A stretch of 6,302 bases of DNA, from positions 1-6,302 of the forward strand of contig JAQVKJ010000086.1 in assembly GCA_028694715.1 (NCBI GenBank), read 5' to 3'. The notes beneath the pieces are model-generated. The model was not told where the DNA came from, made no database searches, and saw only the letters and a program-made list of their open reading frames with translations. Below, in pieces: positions 1 through 6,302 of the stretch. The position numbers and the translations under genes are program-made. Origin of the DNA: Weeksellaceae bacterium (GTDB lineage: Bacteria > Bacteroidota > Bacteroidia > Flavobacteriales > Weeksellaceae). Every line of letters begins with the position of its first letter. Within the stretch, counting starts at the first letter, position 1.

Positions 1-1053
1 AGACAAGCCTTCAGCGAAAACTGGGTGGCACCGCTCGGACCAAATGTGAATGGATTTGAAAAAGATTTGGAAAGTTTTCTGGGCAATAATTCTTCAGTAG
101 CAGCCCTCAGCTCAGGAACTGCAGCACTACACCTAAGCCTGATTCTGGCTGGTGTACAGGCCGGTGACGAAGTGATTTGCCAAAGCATGACCTTTTCGGC
201 TTCAGCTAACCCAATTGTATATCAAGGTGCTACCCCTGTTTTTGTGGACAGTGAAAATCACAGCTGGAATCTTTCACCCGAATTGCTCGAAACAGCCATC
301 CGAGACAGAATTTCTAAAGGTAAAAAACCAAAAGCCGTCATCGCCGTCCACCTTTACGGCATGCCCTTTCATTATAATGCCATAAAGAAAATATGTACAG
401 ATTACGATATCCTATTGATTGAAGACGCCGCAGAAGCACTTGGAAGTACATACCATGGGCGAAAATGCGGAACACTTGGTGATTTTTCGATCCTGTCGTT
501 CAACGGAAACAAAATCATTACCACTTCAGGAGGTGGCGCACTCAGAACTTCTGACCAAAAACTCAAGGACAAAGCAGTCTTTCTTGCCACTCAGGCACGG
601 GACAATGAAGTACACTATCAACACTCAGAAATTGGATACAATTACAGAATGTCCAATATCGTTGCAGGTATAGGAAGAGGACAAATGAAAGTGCTCAACG
701 ACAGAGTGGAAGCCAGAAGGAAAAACTTTGAATATTACCGAGAACAACTCTCAGATGTGGACGGAATTGAGTTTCTGGACGAACCGGAAGGTTGCCTCTC
801 CAATCGCTGGCTCAGTTGTATTTTAACGAAATCTTACGAAATGAGAGAAAAAATTAGACTAAAACTTTTGTCATCGAACATAGAAAGCAGACCTTTGTGG
901 AAACCAATGCACCTCCAGCCGGTTTTTGAGAAAGCTCCGCAATATATAAGCGGAATGACTGAAGATTTGTTTAATAGAGGATTATGTTTACCAAGCGGCT
1001 CAAATTTAAGCCGCCAAAATCTGGATAGTGTAATTGAAAAAATTAAGTTTTAA
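1..1053 (+). CDS. pglE: DegT/DnrJ/EryC1/StrS-family sugar aminotransferase, PglE-like (5' partial)
   Basis: PLP-dependent enzyme that probably transfers an amino group (usually from glutamate) to C4 of a UDP-4-keto-6-deoxy-HexNAc in the cytoplasm. The frame is open from base 1. The eight codons before the GTG at 25 read RQAFSENW, and with the following VAPLGPNVNGFE they form the usual conserved N-terminus of this family, so that GTG is internal and the true start lies upstream. About 20-30 residues are probably missing from a usual length near 370-390. Numbered from the GTG at 25, visible features are SSGTAALHL (29-37, cofactor phosphate region), ED at 133-134 in IEDAAEALGS (Asp contacting the pyridine nitrogen), and SFNGNKIITTSGGG (158-171) with Lys163 (bases 511-513) as the Schiff-base lysine. 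LPSGSNLS near the end is also typical. The NGNKIITTSGGG context, as I recall it, marks the PglE/LegC-like subgroup, and the adjacent PglF-like dehydratase supports this. The symbol is family-level and the exact sugar is inferred. A perosamine- or LegC-type transaminase is the alternative. Confidence 0.9.
   Translation, partial: RQAFSENWVAPLGPNVNGFEKDLESFLGNNSSVAALSSGTAALHLSLILAGVQAGDEVICQSMTFSASANPIVYQGATPVFVDSENHSWNLSPELLETAIRDRISKGKKPKAVIAVHLYGMPFHYNAIKKICTDYDILLIEDAAEALGSTYHGRKCGTLGDFSILSFNGNKIITTSGGGALRTSDQKLKDKAVFLATQARDNEVHYQHSEIGYNYRMSNIVAGIGRGQMKVLNDRVEARRKNFEYYREQLSDVDGIEFLDEPEGCLSNRWLSCILTKSYEMREKIRLKLLSSNIESRPLWKPMHLQPVFEKAPQYISGMTEDLFNRGLCLPSGSNLSRQNLDSVIEKIKF
995..1014. repeat. 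Short inverted repeat at the end of the aminotransferase gene
   Basis: GCGGCT (995-1000) and AGCCGC (1009-1014) are perfect reverse complements, separated by 8 nt that contain the self-complementary AAATTT. The RNA could form a 6-bp GC-rich stem ending 19 nt before the TTG start of the dehydratase. It is not followed by a T-run, so it is not a classical intrinsic terminator. The bases encode the conserved LPSGSNLS-type segment, so the symmetry may be a by-product of coding. Any role in translation of the next gene is speculative. Confidence 0.3.
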
Positions 1054-2977
1054 ATACCTGAATCACAAACTCAGAAAGAACCTCAAGGACGAAGTTCCGA
1101 GATGGATTGTTCTGTTGGTGGATTTGTACATCACTGTCAATACTTTTCTGCTCACCTTTATGTTGCTCAAATTACTCAACATCGGACCCAAAACCCGTTT
1201 GTATGACGTAGTGATTTATCAAGTTCCAATAGTTCTGATTTGTGCTCTCACAGCCTTTCTTGCCACTTCTTCTTACAGAGGAGTTATCAGACACACAGGA
1301 TTTAGAGATGTGATCAATGTGCTGATTACAAATGTGGCATATTTGATACTGCTCAGCTCGTTTTATTGGCTAATTCTCAATACAACGGTCAAACCACAAT
1401 TCATTTTTGGGAAAAGTGTCATACTGGTCCATTTCCTTTTCAATGTGCTTTTGATGATTTTCCTCAGAATCCTTTACAAGGGAATCTATGAATATTATGT
1501 GGTTGGCGGACGGGTCAACAAAAAAGTAATGATATACGGTGCTGGAGAATCAGGTGTCATTACATACAAAGTACTCAACAAGGAAGAAATGGGCAAAACC
1601 TCGGTCTTTGGTTTTATTGACGACAACCCCAAGAAACGGAAAAAGAAAATTGACGGACTGAAGATATACAACCCCAATAAACTCGACAGTAATTTTTTTA
1701 GAAAAAATAACATCAGCGAAATTATTATTTCCATTCAAAGACTGAATTCAAAAGAAATCAATGACATCATCGATCGTTTCTCGGATACATCCGTACACTT
1801 GAAAAAAGTTCCACCGGTTAGTAAATGGCTCAATGGAGATTTGTCACCCAAACAAATCAAATCACTGAACATTGATGACTTCCTCGGAAGAGACCCCATA
1901 CAGCTCGAAAACAATGAAATTCTTAATGAAGTCAACGGAAAAACCATACTGATTACCGGAGCCGCAGGCTCCATCGGTAGTGAAATTACCCGTCAGTTGA
2001 TGGCATATCCTGTCAAAAAGCTGGTATTGCTCGATCAGGCCGAATCTGCGCTCTTTGATTTGCAACAAAGTTGTGAAAATAAAAATTGCAGTTTCATCGT
2101 GGGAGATGTACGCAACAAAGACAAAATGAAAATGATTTTTAAGGCCTTCCAACCAGATATTGTTTTTCATGCCGCAGCATACAAGCATGTCCCACTGATG
2201 GAAGAAAACCCATACGAAGCCATTTCTGCAAATGTCAAGGGTACCAAAATCGTGGCTGATTTGTCGGTTGAATCGGAGGTTGATAAATTTGTGATGATTT
2301 CCACCGACAAAGCAGTGAATCCTACCAGTGTGATGGGGGCAACCAAGAGAATTGCAGAACTGTATGTGACACACCTAAACCTGTCAGGCAAAACCAAATT
2401 CATCGTTACCCGTTTTGGAAATGTACTCGGATCAAACGGTTCGGTGATCCCGATTTTCAAAAGACAAATAGCAGATGGCGGCCCACTCACCGTAACTTCT
2501 CCAGAAATCACCCGTTACTTCATGACGATTTCCGAAGCCTGCCAGCTGGTTCTGGAAGCAGCAGCCATCGGTTCTGGTGGAGAAGTTTTTGTGTTTGATA
2601 TGGGCGAGCCAATTAAAATCTTTGATCTGGCCAAGAAAATCATCAGACTAAGCGGCCTAAAATATCCTGATGACATCAATATTGAAATTGTCGGTCTGCG
2701 ACCGGGAGAAAAACTACACGAAGAATTACTGACAAGCAACGAAATCTGTGTGGATACCCATCACCCAAAGATTCAAATAGCAAAAGTCGAACAAAAGAAA
2801 GTAACATTGATTGACAAAATCAACGAACTCGCCCGGCTTGAAATCGATGACAACAATCTGAAAAATGAAAAATTTGTACTGATTGCTAAATTGGTTGAAA
2901 TCATCCCTGAATTTACCACAGACAATAATTTATTTGATATCGATTCAATAAGCACAATTGCACCCACAAAAAATTAA
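1034..2977 (+). CDS. pglF: Membrane-bound UDP-N-acetylglucosamine 4,6-dehydratase, PglF/WbpM/CapD type
   Basis: Inner-membrane nucleotide-sugar dehydratase, predicted to convert UDP-GlcNAc to UDP-2-acetamido-2,6-dideoxy-4-keto-hexose, the substrate for the upstream aminotransferase. The 647 residues match the usual full length of the long membrane form. An N-terminal VPRWIVLL segment opens four hydrophobic helices (about 24-47, 59-80, 92-115, 126-147). A first Rossmann-like domain follows with GAGESG (169-174), then the SDR catalytic domain with GAAGSIGSE (309-317, NAD binding). STDKAVNP (423-430) has Thr424-Asp425-Lys426, and Met434 and Lys438 follow in VMGATK. In this family the catalytic Tyr of ordinary SDRs is replaced by Met, with Asp-Lys doing the dehydration, as here. 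LRPGEKLHEEL (555-565) is also typical. The start is a TTG: a stop in the same frame sits directly before it (1031-1033), and the next ATG would remove half of the first helix. It overlaps the upstream gene by 20 bp, suggesting translational coupling. No Shine-Dalgarno is visible. The product stereochemistry (gluco or altro type) cannot be read from the sequence. Confidence 0.94.
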   Translation: MKKLSFKYLNHKLRKNLKDEVPRWIVLLVDLYITVNTFLLTFMLLKLLNIGPKTRLYDVVIYQVPIVLICALTAFLATSSYRGVIRHTGFRDVINVLITNVAYLILLSSFYWLILNTTVKPQFIFGKSVILVHFLFNVLLMIFLRILYKGIYEYYVVGGRVNKKVMIYGAGESGVITYKVLNKEEMGKTSVFGFIDDNPKKRKKKIDGLKIYNPNKLDSNFFRKNNISEIIISIQRLNSKEINDIIDRFSDTSVHLKKVPPVSKWLNGDLSPKQIKSLNIDDFLGRDPIQLENNEILNEVNGKTILITGAAGSIGSEITRQLMAYPVKKLVLLDQAESALFDLQQSCENKNCSFIVGDVRNKDKMKMIFKAFQPDIVFHAAAYKHVPLMEENPYEAISANVKGTKIVADLSVESEVDKFVMISTDKAVNPTSVMGATKRIAELYVTHLNLSGKTKFIVTRFGNVLGSNGSVIPIFKRQIADGGPLTVTSPEITRYFMTISEACQLVLEAAAIGSGGEVFVFDMGEPIKIFDLAKKIIRLSGLKYPDDINIEIVGLRPGEKLHEELLTSNEICVDTHHPKIQIAKVEQKKVTLIDKINELARLEIDDNNLKNEKFVLIAKLVEIIPEFTTDNNLFDIDSISTIAPTKN

Positions 2978-2989
2978 ATTTTATATTTG
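2958..2989 (+). promoter_or_regulatory. Bacteroidota-type sigma-A promoter ahead of the export genes
   Basis: A TTG (-33 element, 2958-2960) lies 21 nt before TATATTTG (2982-2989), which matches the phylum's -7 consensus TAnnTTTG at every defined position. The spacing is within the usual 17-23 nt range. It lies across the last codons of the dehydratase gene and the 31-bp gap. Transcription would begin near 2996, leaving a leader of only about 13 nt that is A-rich (GCTGAAAATAAA before the ATG), as is common in this phylum. This would let the Wza/Wzc genes be transcribed independently of the upstream sugar genes. The call is by motif only. A chance match in AT-rich DNA is possible, but the position exactly before a functional change in the operon favours a real promoter. 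Confidence 0.65.
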
Positions 2990-3008
2990 CAACTAAGCTG
3001 AAAATAAA

Positions 3009-3764
3009 ATGAAAGTCCCTTCTTTTCCTTTGGATTTTAAAACACCAATGTTTTTGATGACAGTCCTAATGATTTTGTCTTGCGTACCAAGAGAGAAGAT
3101 TGTGTATTTTCAAGGCGATACAAACACCGTGGAATTGCTGACCGAAAAATACTCCGCTGTGATCCAACCTGATGATTTGTTGGATATCACCGTCTTTGGA
3201 CGAGATGTGGCAGCCACCCGGATTTTTAACCAGGAAAGCAACAAAGGAGGACAACAGACTTATTTGGTTGACGAAGAAGGATACATAGAATTTCCGGTGC
3301 TCGGAAGAATTAAACTTGCCGGACTCACCAGAAACGAAGCCATTCAGTACATGAAAGGAATGTTGAGCAATGAAATCATTGACCCCGGAGTTTCTATCAA
3401 AATCACCAATTATAGAATTACTGTACTGGGAGAAGTCAAAAGCCCGGGTTCTTATGAGTTGGAATACGAAAAAGTAACCCTGATCGATGCGCTCGGTATG
3501 GCGGGCGACCTGACCATTGACGCCCTGAGAAACAATATATTGGTCATCCGTGAAGAAAATGGAGAAAGAAATTTTTACAGAGTGGACCTGACTTCCAACG
3601 AAATTTTTAATTCACCGGTGTTCTATCTTGCCCAAAACGATGTAATCTATGTTGAACCCAGTAAACGAAAAATCAATTCAAGCACAAACACCATCAGAGA
3701 TATCAGTTTTGTCATGTCGGTTACCAGTTTTTTGATTACTTTAATTACAGTGCTCACTCGTTAA
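3009..3764 (+). CDS. wza: Wza-type outer-membrane polysaccharide export lipoprotein (Poly_export + SLBB)
   Basis: Predicted outer-membrane channel component through which the polymer leaves the cell, working with the Wzc-type protein encoded next. Residues 11-24 form a hydrophobic signal segment ending ILSC, with Cys25 the probable lipidated residue. The following VPREKIVYFQ resembles the start of mature Bacteroidota homologues as I recall them. A Poly_export domain spans about 48-135 (IQPDDLLDITVFG, then DEEGYIEFPVLGRIKLAGLT and DPGVSI). A single SLBB domain follows at about 137-216 (ITVLGEVKSPGSYEL onward). A hydrophobic helix at 232-249 (FVMSVTSFLITLITVL) lies close to the C-terminus, in the place of the Wza outer-membrane helix. 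At 251 residues it is much shorter than E. coli Wza (about 380), mainly because it has one SLBB domain rather than two. This short form is common in Bacteroidota. The ATG at 3009 gives a signal peptide with a basic n-region. Internal ATGs at codons 14 and 17 would lose the lysines. The gene ends 9 nt before the kinase gene, so the two are surely cotranscribed. The symbol is given by family role. Confidence 0.92.
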   Translation: MKVPSFPLDFKTPMFLMTVLMILSCVPREKIVYFQGDTNTVELLTEKYSAVIQPDDLLDITVFGRDVAATRIFNQESNKGGQQTYLVDEEGYIEFPVLGRIKLAGLTRNEAIQYMKGMLSNEIIDPGVSIKITNYRITVLGEVKSPGSYELEYEKVTLIDALGMAGDLTIDALRNNILVIREENGERNFYRVDLTSNEIFNSPVFYLAQNDVIYVEPSKRKINSSTNTIRDISFVMSVTSFLITLITVLTR

Positions 3765-3773
3765 ATTGCTGAA

Positions 3774-6221
3774 ATGGATTACAAAGAATTGGACGAATCA
3801 TTGGAGGTAGAAATAGAAAACAGTTCGCAGACCTTCCGCATTATCTGGGAACAGTTGCTCAGAAACTGGTATTGGTTTGCAGTAGGACTGGGAATCGCAT
3901 GGTCACTGACCTATTTTCAACTCCGCTATGCAGAAAGATTTTACAGCACCGAAGCCAAAATCCTAATCAAGGAGGATGTCAACCAAACCGGCTCCGAATT
4001 GAGCGTTTTGGCTGGAAAAAGTCTGGGAAGATTAGATGTGAAACCCAATATTGCAGACCAGATTGAAGTGATGAGTTCAAGGAGGCTCATTGGTAAAGTG
4101 GTCGGGAAACTACAACTGAATGTCAGATACTTTGTGGAAGGAAGAATCAAAAGACAGGAAGTATATTCTGAAGTTTCGCCCATTCAACTGAGAGTTCTCT
4201 CAAATGACCCTTCGCCGATTAGTTTTGATGTAAACATCAAATCCGCTTCTGAGATCGAAATCGTCAGAGGCGATAAAATCACCAAAACGGATTTCGGTAA
4301 ACCCTTCGTACTCGGTAATAACGAACTGATGGTCTTACCGAGAAAGAACAAGAATGTCAAAGAAGAAACCAATATTCAAATTTCGGTCTCAAGCATAGAA
4401 TCAGCCACCAACAGATACAAAGGAAAAATCAACATAAGACCCTCTGAAAGAAGCTCAGTGGTCAGCCTGTCGATGGTGGACAATATACCTGACAGAGCAA
4501 GATGGTTCATCAATGAACTCGTTGAACAATACAACACAGATGCCATCAACGATAAACAATTGGTAGGTGAGAAAACTACTAAGTTCATAGAAGAAAGGCT
4601 TGCCAAAGTAGCAGACGATCTACAGGCAAGAGACCAAGATGTAGAAATTTTCAAAAAGGAAAATCATGTCATTGACTTGGTAGCAGAAGGAAATACCAGC
4701 ATGGGACAGGCAACAGCCAATCATTCACAGATGCTCGAACAGTCCAATCAACTTAGCCTGATCAATTATATGGAGGATTATTTGAACTCCAACAAAAACG
4801 AACTGGTACCTGCCAATATTGGTCTGAATGACGGTGCAGTGAATTCGGCAGCACAAAAATACAATGAATTAATTCTTGCCAGAATGGACATGCTGAAATT
4901 TTCACCTGAAAACAGCCAAATCGTACAAAATTTGAATGAACAAATTAGTGAAATTGAAACCAACCTCCACAATACTTTGTCCAATTACAAGAAAACTGTT
5001 CAAATTACACTCAACAGAATTCAAGGTGAAGGCGGAAGAATCGATTCCAAAATCACAAAATTCCCCACCCAGGAAATGGAGTTCAAAGACATCTCCAGAC
5101 AACAGAAAATCGTGGAAGCACTCTATCTGTTTTTGTTACAGAAAAGAGAGGAAAATGAAATCACCAATTCAGCCACACCTTCGGCCATCAAAGTAGTGGA
5201 TTATGCCTATAGCAACCGTTCTCCTATTTCGCCTGACAGCAAACGAGCCTATATCACAGCCACAGCCTTCGGATTCCTGATTCCGTTCGGAATTCTCTAT
5301 GTCATCTATTTGCTTAACAACAAAGTGAAAGGCAGAAAAGATGTAGAGAAAATAGGTGTCTCCATCATTGGCGAAGTGCCGGCCTCTAAGTCGGGTGGAG
5401 AAATTATCGACATTAACGACAGAAGCCTATTGGCGGAGTCCTTCAGGATTCTCAGAACCAATATCGGATTCTATCTGTCAGGTAAAAAAGACCGATCAAA
5501 AAGCATATTTGTAACCTCCACCATCAGCGGTGAAGGAAAAACCTTCATCGCAGGCAATCTGGCGGTGACGCTCGCAGCAACAGGAAAATTCAAAGTACTG
5601 ATCATTGGCGCAGACATTCGAAATCCAAAGATTCTCAAGTACTTTGAATTGAGCAAATACAGAAAACACAACGGAGTTACACAGTTTCTGATAGATTCTG
5701 ACTTGACGATTGACGACCTAATCATACCCCAACCCGAAAGGAATCTGGACATCATTCACTCAGGTGTGTTGGCTCCCAACCCCTCAGAACTGCTCATGAA
5801 CAATAGATTCAAGGAATTGATGGCAGAAGCAAAAGAAAAATATGATTATGTGGTGGTCGATACCGCACCGGTCAATCTGGTGACAGACACCCAACTGATT
5901 GCAGATTATGCAGATTTGTTTCTTTATGTCGTCAGAATTGATTTCTCAGACAAAAGACTGCTCGAGATTCCGAGAGACCTTCATCGCGCCAAGCGCTTGC
6001 CAAATATGGCCATGCTGCTCAATGATGTCGGTGCAGGAAGAGGTTTTGGCTATGGATACGGCTATGGTTATGGTTACGGCTATGGTTACGGTTACGGCCA
6101 TGGAAAAGGCTATTACCACGACAAAGACCAAAGCTTCTGGAACAGAATCCTGCCGTCCAATTTACTCAACAGAAAATACCGATGGAGAGGAAAATCCGAC
6201 AGCGACGAAGGAGAGGAATGA
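3774..6221 (+). CDS. wzc: Wzc-type polysaccharide co-polymerase / BY-family tyrosine autokinase
   Basis: Inner-membrane protein that couples polymer length control and export to ATP-dependent tyrosine autophosphorylation, the fused form typical of Gram-negatives. Of its 815 residues, the N-terminal Wzz domain begins near 15 with a first membrane helix at about 32-50. A large periplasmic region follows, with likely coiled coils near 262-298 and 380-420. A GNVR-like segment (about 430-460, PTQEMEFKDISRQQ...LYLFLLQKREE) precedes the second helix (about 492-514). The cytoplasmic kinase has the oligomerisation motif EX2RX2R (Glu555, Arg558, Arg561), Walker A SGEGKT (585-590, Lys589), Walker A' IIGADIRNP (610-618) and Walker B VVVDTAP (693-699, Asp696). 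Walker A' has Gly612 where characterised kinases carry the first Asp of DxD. The tail holds (Gly-Tyr)8 at 759-774 plus Tyr780-Tyr781, the probable autophosphorylation cluster, and then about 34 residues, basic then acidic (ending DSDEGEE). The ATG at 3774 lies 9 nt after the Wza stop and has no Shine-Dalgarno. No partner phosphatase (Wzb or PHP type) is in the window. The family is certain. Kinase activity is inferred. Confidence 0.95.
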   Translation: MDYKELDESLEVEIENSSQTFRIIWEQLLRNWYWFAVGLGIAWSLTYFQLRYAERFYSTEAKILIKEDVNQTGSELSVLAGKSLGRLDVKPNIADQIEVMSSRRLIGKVVGKLQLNVRYFVEGRIKRQEVYSEVSPIQLRVLSNDPSPISFDVNIKSASEIEIVRGDKITKTDFGKPFVLGNNELMVLPRKNKNVKEETNIQISVSSIESATNRYKGKINIRPSERSSVVSLSMVDNIPDRARWFINELVEQYNTDAINDKQLVGEKTTKFIEERLAKVADDLQARDQDVEIFKKENHVIDLVAEGNTSMGQATANHSQMLEQSNQLSLINYMEDYLNSNKNELVPANIGLNDGAVNSAAQKYNELILARMDMLKFSPENSQIVQNLNEQISEIETNLHNTLSNYKKTVQITLNRIQGEGGRIDSKITKFPTQEMEFKDISRQQKIVEALYLFLLQKREENEITNSATPSAIKVVDYAYSNRSPISPDSKRAYITATAFGFLIPFGILYVIYLLNNKVKGRKDVEKIGVSIIGEVPASKSGGEIIDINDRSLLAESFRILRTNIGFYLSGKKDRSKSIFVTSTISGEGKTFIAGNLAVTLAATGKFKVLIIGADIRNPKILKYFELSKYRKHNGVTQFLIDSDLTIDDLIIPQPERNLDIIHSGVLAPNPSELLMNNRFKELMAEAKEKYDYVVVDTAPVNLVTDTQLIADYADLFLYVVRIDFSDKRLLEIPRDLHRAKRLPNMAMLLNDVGAGRGFGYGYGYGYGYGYGYGYGHGKGYYHDKDQSFWNRILPSNLLNRKYRWRGKSDSDEGEE
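6048..6101 (+). repeat. In-frame 6-bp GGNTAY tandem repeat coding the Gly-Tyr tail of the kinase
   Basis: Eight consecutive GGN-TAY codon pairs (6048-6095) encode Gly-Tyr eight times. A ninth degenerate unit, GGCCAT (Gly-His, 6096-6101), follows. The third bases vary (GGC, GGT and GGA; TAT and TAC), so the DNA repeat is imperfect while the protein repeat is exact. This points to selection on the amino-acid pattern rather than to a freshly expanded repeat. Any gain or loss of a unit stays in frame and changes only the number of tyrosines. The repeat also produces spurious open frames on both strands here. Confidence 0.9.
6208..6213 (+). promoter_or_regulatory. Shine-Dalgarno-like site for the downstream partial gene
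   Basis: AAGGAG lies 4 nt before the ATG at 6218, inside the last codons of the kinase gene. It is the only start in the window with a recognisable Shine-Dalgarno sequence. The bases also encode the acidic end of the kinase (GEE), so the purine run could be coding-driven. Together with the ATGA overlap it supports 6218 as a real start. Confidence 0.4.
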
Positions 6222-6302
6222 TTCAAACAACAATTTCTGCCACTACGAAAGTACTCCCACCGATGTATATCAAATCATCGGGTGATGCATTCAAAACGGC
6301 TG
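6218..6302 (+). CDS. Unidentified protein, 5' end only
   Basis: An ATG at 6218 overlaps the kinase stop codon in an ATGA junction, the classic arrangement for translational coupling. The frame then stays open for 28 codons to the end of the window. The protein begins MIQTTISATTKVLPPMYIKS. It shows no signal peptide or membrane helix in the visible part, and I do not recognise a family. A second possible start is the ATG at 6263 (MYIKSSGDAF...). Its position directly after the Wza/Wzc pair suggests another polysaccharide function, such as a glycosyltransferase, polymerase, flippase or modifying enzyme. That is inference from context only. Being a gene at all rests on the overlap, the open frame and the purine-rich site upstream. 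Confidence 0.55.
   Translation, partial: MIQTTISATTKVLPPMYIKSSGDAFKTA

Noticed and set aside
25..27. GTG as the start of the aminotransferase
   Set aside because: The codons before it (RQAFSENW) match the conserved family N-terminus and the frame is open to base 1, so the gene continues upstream.
1862..2374. 170-codon open frame on the - strand
   Set aside because: It lies wholly antisense to the catalytic domain of the dehydratase, whose motifs are intact on the + strand. The translation is unlike any family and has no start signals, so it is a shadow of codon bias.
2978..3008. Possible terminator or riboswitch in the intergenic gap
   Set aside because: Thirty-one bases with no stem-forming symmetry and no hairpin followed by a T-run. 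The content is explained by promoter elements and an A-rich leader.
4936..5196. 86-codon + strand frame inside the kinase gene
   Set aside because: It is offset from the continuous 815-codon frame, has no recognisable domain and has no ribosome site.
6048..6101. Possible CRISPR-like or satellite repeat
   Set aside because: The units are 6 bp, contiguous, in frame and vary only at synonymous positions. There are no spacers.
5946..6131. Antisense frame with alternating hydrophobic residues across the repeat
   Set aside because: The TVTIAVTI-like pattern is simply the reverse reading of the Gly-Tyr repeat. There is no independent support.
5899..6285. 128-codon + strand frame overlapping the kinase 3' end and the next gene
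   Set aside because: Its low-complexity TAMVMVTAM-type stretch is the out-of-frame reading of the GGNTAY repeat, and it overlaps two better-supported frames.

Overview
The window is a stretch of a Bacteroidota-type exopolysaccharide or capsule locus, with all genes on the + strand and almost no intergenic DNA. The assignment to Bacteroidota rests on three things. There is a near-perfect TTG-N21-TAnnTTTG promoter, the sigma-A signature of that phylum. Most starts lack a Shine-Dalgarno sequence and have A-rich leaders. The short Wza-type lipoprotein and the Gly-Tyr-tailed Wzc-type kinase have the architecture usual in that phylum. Genus cannot be judged from the sequence alone.

Layout: (1) 1-1053 is a 5'-truncated DegT/DnrJ/EryC1/StrS PLP-dependent sugar aminotransferase, closest by motif to the PglE-like UDP-4-keto-sugar 4-aminotransferases. 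(2) 1034-2977 is a complete membrane-bound PglF/WbpM/CapD-type UDP-GlcNAc 4,6-dehydratase. It starts at a TTG that overlaps the previous gene by 20 bp. (3) A 31-bp gap (2978-3008) holds most of a promoter. (4) 3009-3764 is a Wza-type outer-membrane polysaccharide export lipoprotein. (5) 3774-6221 is a Wzc-type fused chain-length regulator and BY-family tyrosine autokinase with a (Gly-Tyr)8 tail. (6) From 6218 a new gene starts in an ATGA overlap and runs off the window. Its product cannot be recognised from 28 codons.

Working together: the dehydratase would convert UDP-GlcNAc to the UDP-4-keto-6-deoxy sugar, and the aminotransferase would turn that into a UDP-4-amino-4,6-dideoxy sugar (the bacillosamine or AAT route). 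This supplies a rare amino sugar for the repeat unit or its first residue. The Wza and Wzc homologues would form the envelope-spanning export machine, with Wzc phosphorylation cycling controlling assembly. The internal promoter suggests the export genes can be transcribed separately from the sugar-precursor genes.

I see no mobile element, CRISPR array, RNA gene or clear terminator. This is a coherent, largely conventional locus. The points most worth a second look are the tyrosine-repeat tail and the extra charged segment after it, the altered Walker A' motif of the kinase, the internal promoter, and the unidentified downstream gene.
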